DNA of 35,799 nucleotides, taken from a virus. Location of the stretch: IMG/VR virus record IMGVR_UViG_3300030116_000338, positions 1-35,799 of that record. One strand, 5' to 3'. The notes under the pieces are model-generated. The model made no database searches. It was not told the DNA's origin and saw only the letters and a list, made by a program, of their open reading frames with translations. Numbering within the stretch: position 1 is the stretch's first letter; every line of letters begins with the position of its first letter. Both the position numbers and the translations under genes were made by a program. This document shows positions 30,051 through 35,799 of this stretch, piece after piece.

Positions 30051-30404
30051 TTAGTTGTAAGGGAACCATTCACCAAACTCACGTATGTACGTAAAGATGG
30101 CTGTTGTGTCAGCAGTGTTTAAAGTAACGGTAGTGCCACCAAACTCATCACCTGCTGTGTTGTACTCTGCTACGTTATAAAACGCAGAAGAAGAAGTTAT
30201 ATTTATGTCGCCTACTATCTTAACTGTGTTGGAAGTAGTCAACTTAACCATAACAGTTTCACGGTCTTTAGGTGTGCTGTTAAGGACAACAGTTACATCA
30301 GCACTACAACGTAGGACTTCAGTACCAGACGTAGTATGATTACTGGTTACTGCATATGGCGTTGCTGTGGCTAAGTCTGCTCTAGACTGTGGTATAAAAC
30401 TCAT
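30051..30404 (-). CDS. Stand-alone copy of the collagen-like protein's C-terminal domain
   Basis: A 117-residue strand-rich protein, paralogous to the C-terminal 110 residues of the collagen-like protein encoded just before it. Shared landmarks are S-R-A-D-L, S-N-H-T-T, D-R-E-T-V, I-V-G-(D/E)-I-N-I, D-E-F-G, D-T-T and E-F-x-E-W. The start is ATG 30404, which overlaps the stop of the preceding gene as TAATG; an open GTG at 30419 would lie inside that gene. It probably sits on the virion surface as head decoration or fibre. Origin by tandem duplication with loss of the collagen stem is inferred. Confidence 0.8.
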   Translation of the reverse strand: MSFIPQSRADLATATPYAVTSNHTTSGTEVLRCSADVTVVLNSTPKDRETVMVKLTTSNTVKIVGDINITSSSAFYNVAEYNTAGDEFGGTTVTLNTADTTAIFTYIREFGEWFPYN

Positions 30405-31096
30405 TAGATAGCCAACCACTCTTTAAATTCTTGAATATACACTAGATGCAGCGTTGTGTCGTCTTGCTCAACAATAATACTTCTAGCACCAAACTCATCG
30501 ACATTGTATTGAGCTATTTCGTAGTACGACATGTTGACAATGTTAATCTCACCTACAATGTCTATTCTATCGTCTGTACGGCAGTTGATAATAACTGTCT
30601 CACGGTCTTGAGGATATTGTCTTAGGTTGATAACTACACCAGATGTAACCTTGAGAATTTCAGAACCACCTGTTGTATGGTTGCTGGAGATAATTTTAGC
30701 AGTAGCATTTTTAAGATCCGCACGACTAGCCATGCTACCCATAGAAATGTTATACACATTGGGTGCCTGAGCCTCGTTAAGGTCCTTTACAGAGCCTGCG
30801 TCTACTTCCTCACCGTTGGTAAGGGTCAACACTAAATGCCCGTCAAAGTCCACTGTGGCGTCCTGAACGCCTACTCCGTCTTCTCCGTCCTTACCATCAG
30901 CGCCATCTTTACCGTCAACACCGTCCTTACCAGATGTACCAGCAGGCCCAGTATCGCCTTTGTCACCCTTTGGTCCTTTTTCACCTGTAGGACCGGAATC
31001 ACCTTTGTCGCCTTTTTCACCACGAATAGCTTCTACTGCTTGAATCTTAGACAGTAGCTTATCGTAGATGGCTGTAAGTTTTAAGTCCACGTTCAT
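30404..31096 (-). CDS. Collagen-like virion protein
   Basis: A 230-residue protein in three parts: an N-terminal helix (LTAIYDKLLSKIQAVEAIRG), 17 uninterrupted G-x-y triplets at residues 26-76 (rich in GEK, GDK, GKD and GAD), and a strand-rich C-terminal domain of about 110 residues. Phage collagen-like repeats form trimeric stalks of fibres or head decorations. The charged triplets (K and D facing each other) would stabilise the triple helix without hydroxyproline. It lies after the portal gene (ATGA overlap), away from the tail fibre, which points to a head fibre. The C-terminal domain is repeated in the next gene. Confidence 0.88.
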   Translation of the reverse strand: MNVDLKLTAIYDKLLSKIQAVEAIRGEKGDKGDSGPTGEKGPKGDKGDTGPAGTSGKDGVDGKDGADGKDGEDGVGVQDATVDFDGHLVLTLTNGEEVDAGSVKDLNEAQAPNVYNISMGSMASRADLKNATAKIISSNHTTGGSEILKVTSGVVINLRQYPQDRETVIINCRTDDRIDIVGEINIVNMSYYEIAQYNVDEFGARSIIVEQDDTTLHLVYIQEFKEWLAI

Positions 31097-33096
31097 TGCT
31101 GATTAAGACGTTGCATCAACATTTGTTCAGCTTCACGAGTTTCGTTGTTCCGCTTTTCTACTTGTTGGTTTCCTTGCTCCTTAGCTTTTACTTCTCGCTC
31201 TTTGAGTAGCGTTTCTGCTACACGCATACGACGCTCAAACTCTCTGTCGTCCTGATCGCCTTCGCGTAGGTTACGTGTAATAGCGTTGATCTTGTCAATC
31301 TCAAGCTCCTGCGGTACTGCCTGAGCCTCAGCAGCCAGTTTAGTAGCCCGTGCGTTAGACTCTTGAGCTTGAGCAGACAATGCTGCTGTCTGTGACTGCT
31401 GGAACTGTAGCTGTGCTTGTTGTGCTGCCATAGCCATCTGCTGTGCTTCTGGGTTAGGTTGCATAGCTTGTTGCATAGCCGCAAGTAGTTCTTCACGGTT
31501 AGACAAGTTCATATTGTCAATGATGCTTTGGATTAGTGTGTTGTACAGCGGTGACTGTCGATCCATAGTCTGTAGTAACTGTACAAGCTGAGTGACTTCG
31601 TATTCACGAGCAATAATACCTAGTGTGCTACTTGCGTTGAACTTGTAGTCAGCAACAGGGTAGTTTTCAGGATCAAACTGCATGTAACGATAAGCAGCTT
31701 TTTTGACAAACGGAAGTAGGAATGACTGTTGGAAGTTAATCAGTGTGCGCTTGTGACGTTTAATAATAGCGCCAAGAGACATACTAATACCAGCGGCAGT
31801 AGCCTCGCCGTTAACCTGACCTGCAATTCCTGCTGAGTCCACGGCTCCTGTTGCTTGTTGTACCATCTGCTGCAAGGCTCCGGCCTGAGCAAAAGTAATT
31901 TGACTGACTTGACCAAAGTTGAAAGGTTGAAGAACTTCACGAGGATCTCCGTTGGTTAAAACCATCTTACCGGGACGTACTTCAGGCTTTGCACCTCGTG
32001 GGAGCCTAGTCGCGTCAATAGCCATCATTGGGTGGATAGTTAGGCTGAGTGCGTCGATTCTAGCTCTTAACTCTGTATCAAGTGCTTTCTGTGAGTTATA
32101 ACCTTTTTCACATACACCACGACCCCAGAAGCGTCCGGGTACTACGTCCCAAGGAAAAGCAACAACAGGACGGTCCTGCATCATGTAAGGGTTTTCTTCA
32201 GCCTTAAGAAGTATACCGCCATTAGCAATTACTACAACGGCCTCTACGTACTTTGACTCAGACCCTTCTTCTTCTATCAGCTCTTCTTCATCGTCGCTTG
32301 TAGCGGCTTTTAGAAGCTCTCTTGGCACTAAACCATAGTACTTAGTCAAACGTACTTTGTCGTCGTTATAAATGGTAAGGTCTTGATCTGGTTCTAGATC
32401 AGTGTCAGGCGCTGCTGGACCAACATAAGTGTCACGATATACACCTTGTTCTTGTAGTAGCTCTACTTGGTGACGGCTTACAAACTCATCAACAGCTACA
32501 CCCATAGCGTCTTCTACAGATGTTGCTACAGGATCAATTAAAAAGTTCTGAGGTAGTACAGGCTTGAGCTTAACTTTAACACGGTCAGTCATGCTAACAC
32601 CAACTGCTTGTAAGTCTCCACCCATAACAGGCTGAGTAGCTGGTGCCATTTCTTTCATTTCTTCAATAACAATTTCACCGACACCTGTACCAAATACAGC
32701 GGCATTAATAAGGCACTCTGCTACTGCTTTACGTACCATGCAGTCTTCAAAGTCTTCTGTTAGTTTGTTGCGTAGAAACAGTACGTCTTGCTTTTGCGTA
32801 TCGCCTAAGTTGTCACTAACGTCAAACCACTTACCACGTCCAAACGTAGCTTCTTCTAGTTCTGCTACATTGGACTCAACAGCTTGTTGTAGTGCAGGAG
32901 AAATAATACGGGAACGCTCAGACCGACGCTCACTGTCAGCAGGATCCCATATTCCACGCCATAGTCTATAATACTCTTCAAAACGTCCTTCATAATTTGA
33001 TTCATAATAATCGCGCCAGTCCTCACATTTAGTAATAACCCAGTCTTCAATGGACTCTTCGATCATCAACGGGTCTGCTTCGTATAGTTCTGCCAT
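31093..33096 (-). CDS. Portal protein
   Basis: A 667-residue portal protein, the size and position expected for a podovirus head-tail connector. Early residues (EDWVITKCEDWRDYYESNYE then EEYYRLWRGIWDP) and the acidic-aromatic helices are typical. A later stretch (VVAFPWDVVPGRFWGRGVCE) and GAVDSAGIAGQVNGEATAAG are conserved portal elements. The C-terminal 130 residues are a glutamine-alanine-rich helix (AQQMAMAAQQAQLQFQQSQT), likely the barrel extending into the capsid. The ring forms the channel for packaging and exit of DNA. It is followed by the collagen-like gene in an ATGA overlap. Confidence 0.92.
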   Translation of the reverse strand: MAELYEADPLMIEESIEDWVITKCEDWRDYYESNYEGRFEEYYRLWRGIWDPADSERRSERSRIISPALQQAVESNVAELEEATFGRGKWFDVSDNLGDTQKQDVLFLRNKLTEDFEDCMVRKAVAECLINAAVFGTGVGEIVIEEMKEMAPATQPVMGGDLQAVGVSMTDRVKVKLKPVLPQNFLIDPVATSVEDAMGVAVDEFVSRHQVELLQEQGVYRDTYVGPAAPDTDLEPDQDLTIYNDDKVRLTKYYGLVPRELLKAATSDDEEELIEEEGSESKYVEAVVVIANGGILLKAEENPYMMQDRPVVAFPWDVVPGRFWGRGVCEKGYNSQKALDTELRARIDALSLTIHPMMAIDATRLPRGAKPEVRPGKMVLTNGDPREVLQPFNFGQVSQITFAQAGALQQMVQQATGAVDSAGIAGQVNGEATAAGISMSLGAIIKRHKRTLINFQQSFLLPFVKKAAYRYMQFDPENYPVADYKFNASSTLGIIAREYEVTQLVQLLQTMDRQSPLYNTLIQSIIDNMNLSNREELLAAMQQAMQPNPEAQQMAMAAQQAQLQFQQSQTAALSAQAQESNARATKLAAEAQAVPQELEIDKINAITRNLREGDQDDREFERRMRVAETLLKEREVKAKEQGNQQVEKRNNETREAEQMLMQRLNQQ

Positions 33097-33097
33097 A

Positions 33098-34351
33098 TTA
33101 GTATCCTGCTACCACGTCTAAAATTTCATGGTCTTCTATTTCGTAGTCGTAGTCGTACGCTACATTAGCCAATTGGTCGATGTACGCTAAAGCGTCTATC
33201 AAATCATCATGGGTTAATGGATCAGGAAACTGAAACAGCTGGTCAAGAAATTTACTGTTCCATTCACCTGTGTTTAAAGTAATGTAGCCATTTTCAAAAC
33301 GACCTTGTAACGCCCACATTACACGATCTGTTTTCTTTTTGTTTCCATGAGTTAGTTCTTCAACTCTAAAAAACATGCCGTATCGCTTCTGCATGTCCAT
33401 CAAAGGAGACATTACAGCTTGTTTAGCAATACCTCTTTCGATTCCAACCGACACGGGACGGTAATCTCTAACGGCCTGAAATATCTTAGCTGCTGTTTCG
33501 TCAAGACTCCATCTGCCATATATGATATTGTCAATATACCAACCATGCTCATTGACCTTAACCACTGCGATCGCTGTGTCGTCAAGCTTGGAGTTTTTAG
33601 TTTTCTTTTTGTTGACTTCTTCAAATCCTGCCAAGTCAACTGCAATGTAATAATCTCCTATTTCTGGCTCATCTTCACTAAACTTAACCCAATCTTCCTT
33701 AAACATTTCTGACCCACGGGCTTCAAACGACGCCATAAACTCTTGACGAAACGCATAAGAAGACATAGACTTTTTAGCAATGTCAATTTCGTCCGGGTCC
33801 AACAATGGATTGTCATAAGAAGTAAAGTGCCACGCACGGTACGTCGGATCATTGCTTAACTCCGCATATTTATAAAGTTCGTAGAAGTGGTTGCGCCCCA
33901 TAGGTGTTCCTATGAACATTGCACAGCCCTTCTGGTCAGCCAATGCAGGTCTAAGGATCTGCTCAAACACCTCTGGCTTCATGTCAGCGTACTCGTCCAT
34001 GACTAGGAACTTGAGGCTGACACCTCGCATTGTCTCTGGTCGGTCAGCACCTTTTAGGCTAATGGTAGCACCGTTGACAAGCTTAATTTGCAAATTATTA
34101 ATGTGACTACCACTAATAACGGGGTGGCCCAGTTCAAGCAAGGTTTGCCACATGATGTCTCTGGCTTGTCCCTGAGTAGGTGCGACGTAAAATACATGGC
34201 CTCTGTCCGCCTGCAATGCGTTAACGATTAACATCCATGCTGCTAACCTAGACTTACCAGTACGTCGCCCAGCAGCTACTATTTTAAATCTTGTGTCGTC
34301 TGCCCAGACATCTTGCTGCCAAGGCAGTAGTTCGATATTGAGATCAGTCAA
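33098..34351 (-). CDS. Terminase large subunit
   Basis: A 417-residue packaging motor. The ATPase domain has Walker A AGRRTGKS at residues 27-34 (K33), Walker B FLVMDEY with D119 and E120, and a GTPMGRNHFY coupling motif. The nuclease domain has YIAVDLAGFEE near residue 230, GIERG, and HDDLIDALAY near the end, giving the acidic metal-binding set. It cuts concatemers and pumps DNA into the procapsid through the portal. The start must be TTG 34351: between the upstream in-frame stop and Walker A there is no ATG or GTG. That TTG lies eight bases inside the preceding gene. Confidence 0.95.
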   Translation of the reverse strand: MTDLNIELLPWQQDVWADDTRFKIVAAGRRTGKSRLAAWMLIVNALQADRGHVFYVAPTQGQARDIMWQTLLELGHPVISGSHINNLQIKLVNGATISLKGADRPETMRGVSLKFLVMDEYADMKPEVFEQILRPALADQKGCAMFIGTPMGRNHFYELYKYAELSNDPTYRAWHFTSYDNPLLDPDEIDIAKKSMSSYAFRQEFMASFEARGSEMFKEDWVKFSEDEPEIGDYYIAVDLAGFEEVNKKKTKNSKLDDTAIAVVKVNEHGWYIDNIIYGRWSLDETAAKIFQAVRDYRPVSVGIERGIAKQAVMSPLMDMQKRYGMFFRVEELTHGNKKKTDRVMWALQGRFENGYITLNTGEWNSKFLDQLFQFPDPLTHDDLIDALAYIDQLANVAYDYDYEIEDHEILDVVAGY

Positions 34352-34703
34352 AGTTACTAAACGCTTGTGGTTGTTCTACTAACTTAAATGTAATTGCTAT
34401 TTCTATGTTTCCAGACGCTTGTGACGCCTGAGCTTTAACAATCTCTCCGTTGTTTAAAACAAAGATAGGCGCATCTGATTGACCACCTAGTATTTCTTTA
34501 TTGCCTGAACCAATACTAGTTCCGTCAAACATATACATTTGATCTACATTAGAACTATTAGTCCACTTTAAATCAACACTGTTAGTAGAACCACCATGAT
34601 TAGCTACAAAAACATAATTGACATATACAACGTAACCACTAGGAATAGTAAACAATGTTGTTAATGTGTTGTTTGTAAGTGTAACGTGCTTTGTATAATA
34701 CAT
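34344..34703 (-). CDS. Putative head decoration or adaptor protein (119 aa)
   Basis: A 119-residue, strand-rich protein (TLTTLFTIPSGYVVYVNYVF, then ANHGGSTNSVDLKWTNSSN, later LGGQSDAPIFVLNNGEIVKA) ending in EIAITFKLVE. Small proteins of this pattern (a TVPSG-type strand followed by a V-x-V-x-N-x-G turn) are frequent near head genes of marine podoviruses. ATG 34703, in a TAATG with the peptidase stop, is chosen over an open GTG at 34715. Virion decoration is a guess from composition and place. Confidence 0.65.
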   Translation of the reverse strand: MYYTKHVTLTNNTLTTLFTIPSGYVVYVNYVFVANHGGSTNSVDLKWTNSSNVDQMYMFDGTSIGSGNKEILGGQSDAPIFVLNNGEIVKAQASQASGNIEIAITFKLVEQPQAFSNFD

Positions 34704-35053
34704 TAGTATGTCCACATAACTGGTGTTGTGCCACGGGTGTCAACGTGGATAAAGTCAGAAGCAACACCTATGCCTGTAAAACCAAGCTTAAGAGCAGCAT
34801 TAACAAGCTTAAGGCGATCAGCAGCGTTTGTTATTTTTATGTCCGCTGCGATCCCTTGGGCATGTGTTCCGGGTACATCTTTCTTTTTTTCTATGGGGTG
34901 CATCGTTGGATGTCGATACCCACTTGTTATTACGAAAGGGAAACCACAGTATGCCCGTAACTCGTCTAACTTCTCTAGAAACTCCATTTCCATGTTGTTG
35001 GTACCGGAGACTTGACAGTCAAACTCTTCTCTTTTGAAGTGCTTAAGACTCAT
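34703..35053 (-). CDS. M15-type peptidase, putative endolysin
   Basis: A 116-residue zinc peptidase of the M15 (D,D-carboxypeptidase/L,D-endopeptidase) type. The metal and catalytic motifs are S-G-Y-R near residue 44, H-x6-D in THAQGIAADI, and FIHVD near the end. It should cleave peptide cross-links of peptidoglycan at lysis. It has no signal peptide, so a holin must release it; a holin-like gene lies 12 kb away at 21806-22150. Its place as the second gene of the late block, inside the packaging genes, is unusual for a lysis enzyme. It overlaps the terS-like gene by 11 bases. Confidence 0.88.
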   Translation of the reverse strand: MSLKHFKREEFDCQVSGTNNMEMEFLEKLDELRAYCGFPFVITSGYRHPTMHPIEKKKDVPGTHAQGIAADIKITNAADRLKLVNAALKLGFTGIGVASDFIHVDTRGTTPVMWTY

Positions 35054-35429
35054 CTTCTACTACTTCTCCTTCGATTATATCTGGAGTTGATACCTCAGCA
35101 GTACCAACCCCTGTAATATTAATTTGTATAGCGTTTCTACCTGTGTCTTTGACTACGTCCTTCTCAAAAGCACCCACGGGTAGTATACGATCCATCACAA
35201 GTTTCCAAGCAGCAGCTTGATTTTTATGATCATTGTCCAAAGCAGCATCAAAAATAGTCTCTAAGACCTTACGAGACTTAGGACTAGCCAACATTCTAGC
35301 CTTGTACTCGTTAATTATCGCTGCGTCACCCTTAGGTCGGCCTACTTGACCCTTGTTTCCGGGTTTTACAGCGGCTACTTCGGACTTTCGGGGTCTGCCA
35401 CGACCTCTTTTTTTAATCTCAGTGGTCAT
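35043..35429 (-). CDS. Putative terminase small subunit with AT-hook motifs
   Basis: A 128-residue protein, first gene of the late block. Two AT-hook-like motifs lie near the N-terminus: RGRGRP at about residues 8-13 and VGRPKG at 29-34. A helical core follows (YKARMLASPKSRKVLETIFD, then NQAAAWKLVMDRILPVGAFE), and the C-terminus is acidic (EGEVVEDES). AT-hooks bind the minor groove of AT-rich DNA, and the AT-rich intergenic tract lies just upstream. Small terminase subunits pick the packaging site; that role is inferred from position just before the other packaging genes. Confidence 0.65.
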   Translation of the reverse strand: MTTEIKKRGRGRPRKSEVAAVKPGNKGQVGRPKGDAAIINEYKARMLASPKSRKVLETIFDAALDNDHKNQAAAWKLVMDRILPVGAFEKDVVKDTGRNAIQINITGVGTAEVSTPDIIEGEVVEDES

Positions 35430-35457
35430 AACTAAAATTATCCCTGTTTATGCCAAT

Positions 35458-35486
35458 AGTATAACATAAGTTTACATAAAAGTCAA
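35458..35486 (-). promoter_or_regulatory. Main late sigma70 promoter
   Basis: On the minus strand, TTGACT (35486-35481), a 17-base spacer and TATACT (35463-35458), with TGT before the -10 as an extended element. Start expected near 35451, about 20 bases before the terS-like ATG at 35429. Nearly the same sequence design as the promoter at 28766-28794, down to the TTGACTTTTGT/TTGACTTTTAT beginning. Confidence 0.88.
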
Positions 35487-35601
35487 GCTATTTTAGAGGT
35501 AAAAGCAGTAGAAGTACAAACATGAGTAAAATCAACAGGTTACACGGGTTTAATTTATGGGTAATTTTCTTAATTTTGACCTATTTTGTGTCTAGGCGGC
35601 T
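35487..35601. other. AT-rich tract beside the DnaA-box repeat
   Basis: Between the late promoter and the right repeat lies a strongly AT-rich stretch, with runs such as taatttatgggtaattttct and taattttgacctattttg. It directly precedes the DnaA-box repeat in the circular order, so it could be the duplex-unwinding part of an origin. Apart from the doubtful 30-codon frame no gene is seen. Confidence 0.4.
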
Positions 35602-35614
35602 ACTACAAAAGTAA
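35522..35614 (+). CDS. Possible 30-residue membrane peptide across the repeat edge
   Basis: A 30-codon frame: basic start (MSKINRLHGF), hydrophobic segment (NLWVIFLILTYFV) and basic end (SRRLLQK). Its last four codons lie inside the right terminal repeat. No clear ribosome binding site is present, and the AT-rich tract may serve as an origin element instead. Reported because the basic-hydrophobic-basic pattern fits the small membrane proteins downstream. Confidence 0.3.
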   Translation: MSKINRLHGFNLWVIFLILTYFVSRRLLQK

Positions 35615-35799
35615 AACACATGTCAACCCCTCCCCCGGTCTATAGTTATCCACAGGTTTTGCACAGGTTGTCCAAGGTTGTGGATAACTCTAGTCTGCCT
35701 GTGGATAACTTCAGGGTCTGTGGATAGCCTGTGGATAACTTTGGGGGCAACATTGGCATGGTTATTGCATGGGTTGACAAGTGTGTGAGCCTGTGTTGG
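35602..35799. repeat. Right copy of imperfect terminal direct repeat
   Basis: This 198-base end repeats positions 1-200 with six substitutions and a two-base gap. DnaA boxes recur at 35646-35654, 35679-35687, 35700-35708 and 35730-35738, with the one-mismatch copy at 35719-35727, all unchanged relative to the left copy. Joining the ends gives one molecule of about 35.6 kb. Confidence 0.95.

Noticed and set aside
1-35799. Integrase, repressor, attachment site, tRNA genes or CRISPR array
   Set aside because: None seen: no recombinase motifs, no cloverleaf-like stretches between genes, and no regular repeat-spacer array.
1-35799. Phage-encoded RNA polymerase
   Set aside because: No coding region large enough is left unassigned on the early strand, and no single-subunit polymerase motifs were seen.

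Overview
The window looks like one essentially complete genome of a lytic, podovirus-like marine bacteriophage. The first 200 bases recur, with small differences, as the last 198 bases, so the unit genome is about 35.6 kb and was probably read as a circular or terminally redundant molecule. Evidence for a T7-type tailed phage is a T7-like replication set (single-stranded DNA-binding protein, primase-helicase, family A DNA polymerase, endonuclease I), a T7-like morphogenesis set (terminase, portal, scaffold, capsid, tail-tube-like proteins, large internal or tail proteins), and no integrase, repressor or tRNA. A cobalamin-dependent class II ribonucleotide reductase, GNVGIGT-type fibre repeats and families of small lysine-rich proteins recall uncultured marine podoviruses and the Cobavirus/Zobellviridae group. 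That placement is inference. No phage RNA polymerase is present, and several near-consensus sigma70 promoters are visible, so the host RNA polymerase probably transcribes everything. The host is probably a proteobacterium, judging from the DnaA-box type.

Layout: the terminal repeat and the adjacent AT-rich tract form a non-coding hub holding five DnaA-box-like nonamers, from which two gene blocks diverge. The plus-strand block (366-10987) begins with about sixteen very small, tightly overlapping genes, several encoding single-pass membrane peptides. Next come the replication genes (3478-8311), then a short cassette ending in nrdJ, and a UUCG-loop terminator at 10819-10837. A 44-codon gene follows the terminator and meets the late block tail to tail in a shared CTAG.

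The minus-strand late block (35429 down to 10984) runs terS-like gene, M15 peptidase, a decoration-like protein, terL, portal, a collagen-like protein and its duplicated C-terminal domain, a cluster of small basic proteins, a second promoter, zinc-ribbon protein, scaffold, major capsid protein, terminator, fibre, small proteins, holin-like cassette, a 998-residue repeat protein, tail tube and nozzle proteins, and four large internal or ejection-type proteins.

Working model: host DnaA and host RNA polymerase act at the hub; early genes take over the cell; the nuclease and reductase genes feed T7-type replication. Late transcription starts at 35458-35486 and is reinforced at 28766-28794, ahead of scaffold and capsid. 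It is partly stopped just after the capsid gene, which should give capsid protein in excess over tail proteins.
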